From Amylostereum areolatum (taxonomy: Eukaryota; Basidiomycota; Agaricomycetes; Russulales; Stereaceae): 64,000 nt of DNA. Below are positions 1 through 11,638 of the stretch, in pieces (positions within the stretch are counted from its first letter, which is position 1; each line of letters begins with the position of its first letter). Where the stretch lies: the NCBI GenBank assembly GCA_012932865.1, contig SAXG01000012.1, positions 186,001 to 250,000 on the forward strand, read 5' to 3'. A program made the translations under genes and the position numbers. Below the pieces are notes generated by a model. It did not search any database. It was not told the origin of the DNA and was given only the letters and a program-made list of their open reading frames with translations.

Positions 1-1730
<1,730 letters not shown>

Positions 1731-1874
1731 GAATAGAGATAGTGACGGGCAGGTGGATCGAGTGAAGGAGGTTCAGTCAGGTTCGAGGCCAAGGGGGAGA
1801 AGTTTACAAGATTCGACGGTGAAGTCTTTCCGATAAGATATGATCGAGCATTTTAGGTAAGGCACATCCGGGAG

Positions 1875-2990
1875 ATGCCGAACCAGAATCGCCTTGCTCT
1901 GACTCGATGCATTGTCCGTGCAGCATCTACTACTACTATCAGTTCCTCAACATTGCGGTAAGTCTGGGAACAAACATTCGATTATGACCGCTCGGGTGGG
2001 CAAGGCGAACAAGGTGCGTGCCTCCCTGCAGCCGCTCATGGAAATAGCACCACGGACTCATGCACTGACAGGCTAGCATTGCCGAACTAGAAACATGCGT
2101 CCCTAAAACCATCACCTTGAAGGACACGACGTAGGCCCACCCGCGGGGTCTCGATACCATCTGACGCAGCTCATCCGAAGGTATCACATGAGAGTAGCGA
2201 AGGTGACCACACTTTCCGACGAAGAACGCGAAGCGGTGTGGCAGCTTGTATCAGACAACATGAAGGATATGTAGGCGCATACGGTTTCTTTATCCCCGGC
2301 TTTCGGTTTCGACTCCTCTTTTTATACAGGCTCACCAAGTCCTCGCTGGGCTGGAACGATCACCGACAAGAAGAAAGAGATCCTCCACCGGAACTCTCGT
2401 TTCCTACTTGCAAGCCTGCCCACCGACGATCCCGAAAGCACCCCGCAGAAACCGAACCTGGCAGCGGTGCTGGTTTTCCGATTCGTGATGGAGGAAAAGC
2501 AGCCTGTCGCGTACTGGTAGAGCACTCGCTTCGTACTTGACGCCCGGGTTCGTTCTGACGACGCCGTAACGGGTTCAAGCTACTGAACTGCAAGTGTCTG
2601 GCGCGTACAGGCGATCGGGTCTAGGGAAGGGCGCTACTCTCTATGCTCTCTGATATCGGGAGTAAATGGTCCATGCAGAAAGTCATGCTGACCGTTCTTC
2701 AAGGTGACGAATGTCGCTGTCAGCTTCACGCTGGTTCAATGCAAGGCTAACGAACTCGTTCACAGCGAAACGTCTCCGCGATTCATTTTTACAAGAGTCT
2801 CGGGTATGTGGTTTCTTACGAGACACACCCCAAGGTGCCCGATTTCCATCCCGAATATAGTCTCACACTCGACGGGTTTTCACCTGGATACACCGATGAG
2901 CTGGACGGCGAGTTCAAGATGGACTCGGATGACGAAAAGGACGGGTTTGATTATTGGATACTGTCCAGGGTACTTCAACGCCCTCGATAG
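1875..2990 (+). CDS. N-alpha-acetyltransferase 40 (NatD)-like GNAT; possible frameshifted gene
   Basis: NatD/NAA40 acetylates the N-terminal serine of histones H4 and H2A. Recognisable blocks in order are VGKANKVRASLQPLMEIAPR, DEEREAVWQLVSDNMKDM, SSLGWND, KKKEILHRNSRFLLASLP, VLVFRFVMEEKQPVAY, the acetyl-CoA loop RRSGLGKG, KVMLTVLQ, and FYKSLGYVV with ETHPKVPDFHPEYS. This is the NAA40 order, and YWILSR near the end matches the family's YEILSR. Two junctions do not stay in frame under any GT-AG choice I could find: one between SSLGWND and KKKEIL near 2362, the other at ELQVSGAYRR near 2584. One surplus base at each site would explain it. The gene may therefore be decayed, or the assembly may carry errors. 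The start is uncertain: 1875 is the first usable ATG, and 1994 is an alternative. Confidence 0.6.
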
Positions 2991-3209
2991 CCTTCTTTGG
3001 CACTCGTACACGCTTGTTAGATTTCTACCTACAGAATATAAGGCTCAGTTTTGGCTCAGTTTGAGGCTGGAGTCACAATGGCAGGCTCCAGGCGTGTTTA
3101 CCCTATGTTTGTGTTGCACAGCCACTGCCGGCGTCCCCGAAGTGCATGGGCATCGGGTTAGACAGCACGAAGACAGCACCAACGTCCGTTCCTTATTCTT
3201 TCACCACCC

Positions 3210-3655
3210 ATGCCTCCAGCAGCACCCCTGCGCGTTCTTCGCACAAGTACATCCCGACAAGTTTCGGGCAAGCGGTTTGCCTCCCATGGAGCCCCGCATT
3301 ACAACGAGCCCACCGGTTACCTCTTCGGAGAGAAGGTACGCTCCGATCGCCTCTACGCTCCGCTGGCCTGTTGAACTCAGTGGCATTGTGCGCATCTGTC
3401 AGCCCCTTCCACCAGGCCAGAAACGCGTGAAGGAGGACTGGGAGAACGTGTGGTACTATGGGATGTTTGGGGGAATGGGCATGGCAGCAGTGCTCCTGTA
3501 CTACAAGCCCGATACCAGGTGCGCGTGTCCGTCTTTTTTGCATACCACCTCGCTCATCCGTAGTGTTCGATAGCATACAAACGTGGGCCCTTAAGGAGGC
3601 CAAGGAGCGTATGGAGGCGCGCGGCGAGAAGGTCGAATACAAGCCAGCATTGTAA
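3210..3655 (+). CDS. NADH:ubiquinone oxidoreductase ESSS/NDUFB11 subunit
   Basis: Accessory membrane-arm subunit of mitochondrial complex I. The ATG at 3210 opens a basic, Ser/Arg-rich presequence (MPPAAPLRVLRTSTSRQVSG), as expected for matrix import. Exon 1 ends at YLFGEK before gtacgc. Exon 2 carries PLPPGQKRVKEDWENVWYYG followed by the single membrane helix (MFGGMGMAAVLLYYKPDT). Exon 3 carries SIQTWALKEAKERMEARGE and ends KVEYKPAL with TAA at 3653-3655. The EDWE...YYGMFGGMG core and the short length are diagnostic of fungal NDUFB11 (ESSS). The gene is convergent with the glycine-cleavage H gene, leaving about 200 bases between stop codons. Confidence 0.88.
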
Positions 3656-3861
3656 ACCGCGTCATAGATGGATTTTATTGTGCCCCCTTTAATCTACCAC
3701 CCACTACCACACACCCGAGGACACGATTCCTTTCAGGCCAAGTCAATCTCTATACATTAAGTCTGCGTTGAAGCAGGCTTCCTCCGGATAGCTATGTTAA
3801 CGAGTACGTCACATCGACACCGACTGCCATGCGCTCAAAGTCCGCACGTCTGCTATCGAGC

Positions 3862-4617
3862 CTACGACGAGCAGTGCTCCTTGTACTTCTCCGCCGTCAT
3901 CAACTCGTCCAGCTGCAGGATCGCGGTCAGGATAATCAGATGCGTGCCCAACACGGGTTACGCTCACCTCTGCCGGGTTGGAGAGCTTGACCTGGAAAAG
4001 CCAACCTATGATTTCCCACGAAATCAGCTGCATAGACAGGGCTGTTCGGAAAGATCGGAACGGACCTTTGTCCTCGGGGGATTTGTTAAGGAGAGAGGGT
4101 TGGTCGCCCAGCGTTTCGTTTATGGCGACGACTTCTCCGGATACAGGGGAGTACTGCAGAACGGGTTGCCGTCAGACACCGGTGCGTACGTCGAGAGGAG
4201 AGCAACGTACAACATCGGATGCAGCCTTCACACTCTCTACGGCGCCAATGGTGTCTGCTCAAAAAAGGATCAGAACGTTCTCTACGCGACGAAAACAATC
4301 CACCCACCGCCTTTCTCGATGGTCCTTCCCTTCTCCGGAAGCTCCACAAAAACGACGTCCCCGAGGCTCGTCTGCGCAAACTCCGTGATAGTGACCGTGC
4401 CGATGCCCGTCTCGTCGTCGTACTTGACAGACTCGTGGTCGGTCGAGTACTTTTGAGCTACATGTCATCATAAGTCGATCAACGAGCCAGCACACGCGCG
4501 GGTTGGGCACGTACTGACAAGACTCCGCGTGAAGGCGAACGACATGGGTCGGGGCTGCATGCGCGCAGCACGCAAGGTGCCCGCTGAGCGAGAGGCTTGA
4601 CGGAGAGAAGACAACAT
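3862..4617 (-). CDS. GCV3: Glycine cleavage system H protein, mitochondrial
   Basis: Lipoyl carrier of the glycine decarboxylase complex in the mitochondrial matrix; it shuttles the methylamine intermediate between P, T and L proteins. The ATG ending at 4617 opens a cleavable presequence ([20 protein letters not shown]). After an intron, the body reads [38 protein letters not shown], then a short exon with the lipoylation motif [10 protein letters not shown] (the Lys is the lipoate site), [31 protein letters not shown] and the C-terminal [16 protein letters not shown]. All conserved blocks are present across at least five exons. GCV3 is the yeast name. Confidence 0.93.
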
Positions 4618-5019
4618 GGCACGGTTTTGTCGGCAACACCTAGGTGTTCAGAAACAAGCAGGACGCAGGTGCAGGTTTCGGAGAACGGCGAGGGCAAATC
4701 GTTTACGGTAAGCGGACGCGCGGAAGACACGCATTGAGATGCGCGACACGGAACACCGACGGGAGTCGGGGCCCTGCCCTCGCCTAGCCATCGTTTGTCC
4801 GACACTTAGACGACCCCTCCGCCAGAGAAGAGATTATTTCATTGCGTGAGTGTATGTTATAGCGAGCGAGCGGGGTGTGCGACGGCGGTAAGTCAGTGTA
4901 CTACATTCAGATGCACGATATGGACGGAGTGGTGGTCATGTATGTAGTATGCCATACTATCTGAATAAACAAGAAAGAGGCAAGCAAAGCCCAGTCTAGG
5001 TCGTGGACGGACAAGCAGT
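4618..5019. other. Intergenic, H-protein promoter side
   Basis: About 400 bases between the start of the H-protein gene and the stop of mitochondrial EF-Tu, both on the minus strand. It should hold the H-protein promoter. I see no convincing reading frame or RNA gene here. Confidence 0.6.
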
Positions 5020-7027
5020 CTATGCAAGGACTTTGGTTACGATACCGGTGCCAACTGCGAAATGACCCAGTCAGAATTATACTAATAACAAATTTCGTCA
5101 GACTCACCAGTTTTGCCACCTTCGCGAAGCGTGAACCTGTAAGGTGAAGTGAGTCGCTGTCCAAAAAAAACAAAAACAGGATGTTCAAACTTACCGAGTA
5201 CCAACTTCAGCAGCAACATCATGGACGAGGTCGCAGACCATCTCCACATTGTCACCTGGCATGACCTAGTAAAAGTTTAGCACTTGCCGCCCAGTCTTCA
5301 ATCGCATAGTCTCACCATCTTGTCTGCAGCATCAGTGACATTTTCTGGCCAAGTCAGACCGACAGTGACATCAGCAGTGCGGAGGAAGAGCTGAGGGCGA
5401 TAGTTGCTCATAAAAGGCGTGTAACGACCACCTATCAAGGGAGTCAACATTGCTCGCCGTCGGAGGTAGAGGCTTACTGACCTTCATCCTTCGTCAACAC
5501 CTACGCAGTCATCGTAAGCACGACAGCCCCACCAGTTATGGAAGAAAATCATACATAGATCTGCGCCTGAAACTTGGTGACCGCCTTGATGCTACCTGGT
5601 GCGGCAAGGATCTGGCCACGACGAAGCTGCTCGCGTTTGATACCGCGAAGAAGGGCACCCATGTTGTCACCAGCCTCCGCCTGCAAACACGATTAGCTAG
5701 TCGTTGGGTAAGATTGAGAAGAGAATTACACGGTCCAACTCCTTGTGGAACATTTCTGGAGCTCAATTAGCTTGGGTACATCGTGGAAGTCGCATTGACG
5801 TACCGATGCCGGTGAGGGTTGTCTTCAGGGTGGAGCCATAGCCGATGACCTCGACTTCATCACCCTTGTGAGCTGTGCCCCGCTCCGCACGACCAGCGGC
5901 AACAGTTCCACGACCGGATATGGAAAAGACATCCTCAATAGGCATGAGGAAGGGCTTCTCAAGATCACCTGCAACAATGAATGGATGAGGAAAAAACATG
6001 TCATCCCGACAAGTAGGTCACGTACGCGGAGGCAGCTCCAGCCACTCATCGCAGGCTTGAATAAGCTCACGGATTTTCGTTTCACCAACCTCAGGATTAC
6101 GGCCCTCCAAAGCAGCGAGAGCGGAGCCCATAACGATGGGCGTGTTTTCACCGTCGAAGTTGTACGTGGAGAGCAGGTCCCGCATTTCCATATCGACGAG
6201 CTCGAGCATCTCCGGGTCGGAAATCATGTCGACCTTGTTAATGAAGACGACCAGCTTTTTGATACCCACTTGGCGGGCAAGGAGCAAGTGCTCGCGCGTC
6301 TGCGGCATTTGACCGTCGGTCGCGGACACGACAATGATAGCGCCGTCCATTTGAGCTGCACCCGTGATCATGTTTTTGATGTCTGTACGACGGGAGTGAA
6401 CAACCGGCGTGTCAAGGGTAGATAAGTACGAACAATCAGCGTGACCAGGACAGTCAATGTGCCCGTAATGACGGCTGGGCGATTCATACTCGACATGCGC
6501 CGAGTTGATAGTGATACCACGGGCCTTCTCCTCGGGAGCCTTGTCGATTTGCGAGTAGTCGGTGAAGGTAGCATCACCCGAGGACGACAACACTTTGGTT
6601 ATGGCGGCAGTCAAGGTGGTCTTTCCGTGGTCAACGTGGCCTGTTCAAAAGGCGAGTATAAGCAGAGCAAATGGAGACAAGAATGACAGACGCACCAATG
6701 GTACCGATGTTCAAGTGGGGCTTGGTACGCGCATACTTGCCATTCGCCTCAGCGTACCCTCGGACAGGAACTGGAATACAGGCATTAGCATGTTCTTACC
6801 GGTGGAGACGATGCGAAGTACCATAACGAAGGCCAGCTCTGGGAGCGGGTACACGACAGGAGCTCCAAAGAGGCGCCCTGCGGCATGTGTTGGCAAGGGT
6901 CTGAGAGACAGCTGAGGAAGAAAGACAGTGAGCAGGGGTAGAGAAAGAAAAACAAGAAGAACAGACCCTTGGAGGAGTAAAGACGGCGGGCAGCAGCCCT
7001 GGGAGCAGCGAGTTGGGTACGCAACAT
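5020..7027 (-). CDS. TUF1: Mitochondrial translation elongation factor Tu
   Basis: GTPase that brings aminoacyl-tRNA to the mitochondrial ribosome. The ATG ending at 7027 opens a presequence ([20 protein letters not shown]) that ends at an intron. The mature part begins [20 protein letters not shown] with the P-loop GHVDHGKT split by an intron. Then come [20 protein letters not shown] (switch I), [20 protein letters not shown] (G3; an intron falls inside GHAD-YIKN), NKVD (G4), GSAL (G5), domain II ([17 protein letters not shown]) and domain III ([14 protein letters not shown] end FTLREGG, then [10 protein letters not shown]). The stop is at 5020-5022. At least eight introns are inferred. Organellar EF-Tu is separated from eEF1A by [11 protein letters not shown] and the presequence. 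Confidence 0.95.
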
Positions 7028-7193
7028 GAGTCCGTCAATGAAGAGGATGGATGTCGGTGACAGTTTCCGGTCAGGACGCTTCGCCTCCGGTAAAAATGGA
7101 CCATACGTCTTGTCCCCCCCTACGCTAAATATTTAACTAAATAAATAATCCTACCCCGCTTCCCAGCCTTCCCGGCGTTTGCGACTTCGACCC
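7028..7193. promoter_or_regulatory. Divergent promoter of EF-Tu(mt) and PEX14
   Basis: Only 166 bases separate the two start codons, so promoters and 5' leaders of a mitochondrial and a peroxisomal gene share this space. An A/T-rich patch (tatttaactaaataaataat, 7128-7147) is the only compositional feature. No specific factor site is claimed. Confidence 0.6.
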
Positions 7194-8331
7194 ATGGCCT
7201 CTCCAGACAGGCAAGAGCTCCTGCGCAATGCTGTCGCGTTTCTTACAGATCCCAAGGTTTGCCCGTAGGCTCCCCCGTCATTACTAGCCTGACCCTGTCG
7301 TCCAGACTCAAGGGTCTTCACTCACCCAACGCGTGCAATTCCTCGAAGCCAAGGGCCTCACTCCCCCCGAGATCGAGCTGGCCATGAGACAGGCGGCGAC
7401 CGCGGATTCCTCTCCGTCTGTTTCCCAATACCCGTCATCATATGGCCCCGCCTACGCGCCCCCTCCGTATTCTATGATTGCACCTCCGGCTTCCCAGTGG
7501 GATTGGAGAGACTATTTCGTCAGTTTTACTTCTGCACTTTCAAACCGTGAGTACTGAGTATGCCTTAGATCATGGCGGTCATTTCGGGCTCCCTTGCGTA
7601 CGGAGCTACCGCTCTGGCCAGGGTATGTCGTCCTTTCCCTCGTTGCAGCCGCTCTCTCTGAATTTCACGTGATAGAAATACCTCCTTCCGCATCTCCGAC
7701 CACCTACCACCACTGCTTATGAGGGTGACCGAGATGCGTTGACTGCACAATTCGATGCCGCCGAAACACTCCTGAAAGAAATCCAGGCTGAGACTACAGC
7801 GGTCAAAGCGGCTGTAGAAGACCAGCAAGAACGCGTTGAGAAGGTCACAGCGGACGTCCAGAGTGTTGTTCAGCTTATGCGAGATGGAGAGACCAAAACA
7901 AGAGATGAGATGCGCGAAATAAGAGATGAAGTCAATAATATCCGCGCAATGCTGCCCAAGGCAAGTCACTTTAACGGCTTGTATGGTTTTTAGCAAACAG
8001 TTTCTGATTGCCTTGTTAGATGATCGAAAAGAACAAGGAGTCGCAAACGCAGTCATTGGCAGAGCTGCAACAGGAACTGAAATCTTTGAAGGCTTTACTT
8101 TTGAGTCGTGGTCCAAGTGCACCTGGCGTTTCCACATCGCCACTCCCACAATTGCCCACCCGACCCTCGATACCAGCATGGCAGCTAGCAAGCTCTCCAA
8201 CCCCTTCTCCAGGCTCGGCCCCATCAAGCATCTCGACACCGTCTATGAGCTCCTCGACTTCGTACTCCCCTCCAGGCGCAGCGACGAACGGCAAGGGCAA
8301 AGAAGTCGCAGCTGATGATACCGCGCCTTAG
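7194..8331 (+). CDS. PEX14: Peroxisomal membrane docking protein PEX14
   Basis: Docking subunit for the import receptors PEX5/PEX7 at the peroxisome membrane. The ATG at 7194 starts the conserved N-terminal helix bundle: RQELLRNAVAFLTDPK, QSSxTQRVQFLEAKGLTPPE and EIELAMRQA, the fold that binds WxxxF motifs. A Pro/Tyr/Ser linker (SQYPSSYGPAYAPPPYSMI) precedes a hydrophobic stretch ITAVISGSLAYGATALARKY. Next is a long coiled coil (about residues 120-220, rich in EIQAETTAVKAAVEDQQE-type heptads) and a Pro/Ser-rich tail ending KEVAADDTAP. The stop is TAG at 8329-8331. Length (about 315 residues) and domain order are normal for fungal PEX14. Introns lie after TDPK, before ITAV, after ALAR and after AMLPK. 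Confidence 0.93.
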
Positions 8332-8797
8332 TTGTATGTGATATACGCTTCGTTTTTCACCAAGTAGTTGATTCTGAATGGATATCAGCTACGGTGGACA
8401 GATCTTCTACCAGCTACTCCCTTATCGTGTGCCCCGGCCAATATGTGGTCTACTTCCATCTTTGACTAAGTTTCCGTATCATGGGTTCATTCATGGACGC
8501 ATGACAAGCTATCTGCACGTCCATCGACGCCCAGGGATGGTCACAAGATACCGAGTTGACGACTGCGCGCTATACAAGTAATTTTCTGGGACGCATGCCG
8601 GACAGTTTTCATACTTAATTCCACGAGGCTTTCAGGAGAGACGTCTGAATCATAGATCCGCTTGACGATCCACACAATTGTCACACCGAAGTGGCAATCA
8701 GGGGCGACGTGCCTATTGTCTTCATCCCAAACTGGCAGGCAATTCTTCTTTCCTGTCCACCATCTCCCTCCACCGCCCACCCCCACCCACTTCACCA
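8332..8797. other. Intergenic, nothing recognised
   Basis: About 470 bases between PEX14 and the next plus-strand gene. Reading frames here are short and show no family motif. The C-rich stretch at 8757-8797 resembles a fungal promoter or leader. Confidence 0.5.
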
Positions 8798-9488
8798 TGC
8801 TACCAACGACCACTCTCGTACAACGATTCGTAACGACAGTCCTCATTCTGGGTTTCATTGCCGGGTTTCTCGGCGCTCTCCCTCAACTTCTCTCGACCCG
8901 CATGTGGGCCACATTTGTCCAGGACGGCTGCATCCTGGCCGTCGTATTCATTGTGGCATTCATCATACCGCACTACTACGACTCCGCCTCACACAACAGA
9001 CATCAACGCCGGCAACGTCGCAAGCATGCCATACCCACCGCGAGCGAAGAACGAGAGTGTGCTACACATCCTGTCCATCAAGTTGCGCATAGTGAGTGCA
9101 ATTCAAGTCCACTTTCTTCCACTATCCTTCACGAGTCCTTTGGCAGGCGCAAGTGTCAGCCCCGCCAGACATGCTGGTGGTCCACGTAGAGTCGGTTCAA
9201 AGGAGATTCGGAGTAGGGATATCCGTCGGGCTCCTGAAGCGCACCCGATTCTGAATAAACGTCCTTCTCGTGAGTTGTATTGTATAGGCATGGTTCCCGA
9301 TTCACTCACCTATGCTTGCTTCTTCCAGCTCAAACAAAACCCAAATCTCGTGGCTCCGTTGACCGATATGATGACCCTGGGTGAGAACAGCGTAAAAAAG
9401 CGTCTGATCTCGCTCACTGTTTATCAGGGTGCCACCACCACGGTCCGAACGTCTGAATGAAGTCAAGCGGCCTTGGTTTAATATCTAG
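8798..9488 (+). CDS. Unrecognised small membrane protein
   Basis: The ATG at 8798 opens MLPTTTLVQRFVTTVLILGF, continuing into a hydrophobic helix (IAGFLGALPQLLS) and a second one (GCILAVVFIVAFIIPHYY), so two membrane segments in the first 65 residues. Introns with plausible GT-AG ends follow, and the remainder is basic and polar. The likely last exon reads PPPRSERLNEVKRPWFNI with TAG at 9486-9488. I do not recognise a family. The two-helix N-terminus is clear; the route through the middle exons is not, because two frames remain possible between 9140 and 9260. The end coordinate is therefore tentative. Confidence 0.4.
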
Positions 9489-9712
9489 TAAAGCTCTCCC
9501 CGATCTCATGCCAACGCTTTGTCACTCACCACGTTGTTCTCAAAGCAACACTCACATAACTCCATCCTCCCCCACGACCCACACTGTGCCCTTTCGTCGC
9601 GTTTCTGCTCCTTTGACGTCCTACAGCAACTGGCGCCATCCTGAATCCGTGTCAAGCTACTGCAATTGGTTATCAAAGACGACGACGGGGCTCCCCAGTC
9701 TCTGCAAGAAAC

Positions 9713-11216
9713 ATGAATCAGAGACAAGCTCCTACTGTACGCCCACCGGCAGGCATCATGGTGCCGTATGGGACTCCGCGGATTATGCCCCAAGGTTCTG
9801 TTCTGTTCCAACGCGTCCATCCCCGCCATCTTTCACTTCTTCCAATTCCGAGCCATCAAGTTTTGTTCAAAGCTCGTACCCGCAAAATGCCCCGATAATT
9901 TCGCAATATTTCGACACGACAGCTTTGACTTCTCGAGGTCTTCCCTCCTACAATGGCCCACAATATCAACTTTCGTTCCCCGAGGTTCAGGTCTTCTCCA
10001 TTCCTCAGGTACTTCCCGTCCCGCCCGCGTACGGCTACCCCTCCAGCGCCGCCTTGGAAGATGCGCGCATAGAAGACGATTTTAACAACCAAAACACTCA
10101 GTCGGTCTCGAGCACTCCATACTTCTTCGCGGACTCGGTACTGCCAAACTCAAACGTGCATGAGCCCCCGTCGTGGCCGGAAGACGTTGTAATGGGCGAC
10201 GATGCGAGCGTAGAGCCGCCGTTCGTGATACCATACTCAGCGGACTATTGCGACGTGGTCATGGACGATGCACCTTCAACGATTCCTGCCGCCTTGAGCG
10301 TGCCATCAAGTGCCCCTTATTCAGCTGGCGGTCCTCCAGAAATATGCATGGACGAGGACGCGATGGACGAAGAAACATCTACAGCCCCGGGTCATGGCAT
10401 GCGAAATCTCGACTCGATTGAACATCACAGTAGTCGACACTTTACGGGTGTTGACTTAAATGCGTCGATGGCCGTTGCCTCCGAAGAAGCCATGTTCCTG
10501 CCCTCAATTTCATACCGCGCACCGACGCCTATCCTTGAGGAGTTCCGGGAGAGTACGGAGCTCGACTACGGAGGTTAGTGCGAACTCATTCTGCTCAACT
10601 TGAGAGCCGCTTTGTGTTAATGCTTCCATATTCAGGCCCTTCGAACAATGTGTCCCCCATTCCAGAATACAGCATCGAGAAGGGGTCGTTCGATACTACG
10701 GACCTTGACGGGCTACTTCCAATGCCGCAAGTCGACCACACCGAGGAGCCTGAGGAACATCACAGGCTGCCCGAGGAAGACATTTTCGGAGGCCCAGACG
10801 ATGATTTGTCTGATATCGGGGTTGATGCCGAAGGACCAACCAATATCGCCGCAGACACAGAGGCCGGAGAAGCTACCGAGGTCGAGGATGAAGGAGATGC
10901 CACGGAAGTCGAAGACAATGTGGAAAATCAATATACACCTTTTCACCGCCAGGTCACACCAGCTCTGGTCCAAGACGGAGACGAAACGCGATCCGAAAAT
11001 GTGACAACAGCTCCCCCTACCCCAGAACTTCCCCCAGCACGTCGTCACCGACGGGATGCTCTCGCGGACATCATCCTCGGCGAAGGATCTGGGGCACCAA
11101 ATCTTCCGCCGAGGAGCGCGTCGCCTACTCGTGATCCTCGTGTCAGGCCAAAAGCTATTCCACTTCTCCGGGATGAAATGGATGAAGACTTGGCCGACTA
11201 TGAAGACACGCTTTGA
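9713..11216 (+). CDS. Unrecognised low-complexity acidic protein
   Basis: A long open stretch with very skewed composition. It may start at the ATG at 9713 (MNQRQAPTVRPPAGIMVPYG); an intron near 9790-9870 is needed to join that to the main frame. The body is Ser/Pro/Tyr-rich, with repeated acidic patches such as DVVMGDDASVEPP and EICMDEDAMDEETS, then EEPEEHHRLPEEDIFGGPDD and two consecutive TEVEDxGDATEVED-like units. The tail is PPARRHRRDALADIILGEGS and ends DEDLADYEDTL with the stop at 11214-11216. An intron splits the gene near 10574-10634. No membrane segment, signal peptide or known domain is visible. It is probably a disordered nuclear or cytoplasmic protein; function unknown. Confidence 0.45.
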
Positions 11217-11638
11217 ATGCGCAGGTTGTTCAATACCCATCCTGATATCTTGAACCCGTGGTCCGCGACCTTTCCTCAGAACTACGCAGACTCTACAGAT
11301 GCAAGTGGCAATCCCACCCTGCTACCTGATACAGCTACCTGGTTTTGATGTCTCCTACGTTATACCTTCATTACATTTGGACATCCCCCGGACTCTTGGA
11401 ATCATACGCACTTGTATTTATATCCCTGCATCGCACTCGGTCCTCCTTTGTAACATATCATTATTTATGCCTCTTTTGTACCGTCTCAGACACGCATCAC
11501 TTGGAAATGAAATGATACAACCCTCGCACGGGGACACGACCTCGGCGGCAAAACATCACGGACTGCGGTGCGCGTCGGCGCGTCAAACCGGCAGCAGAGA
11601 CCAAACACTGTTATCCCTTCGCCCGCAACCGCGACGTC
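11217..11638. other. Intergenic, golgin promoter side
   Basis: About 420 bases between the acidic protein and the golgin, both on the plus strand. No gene seen. Confidence 0.5.
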
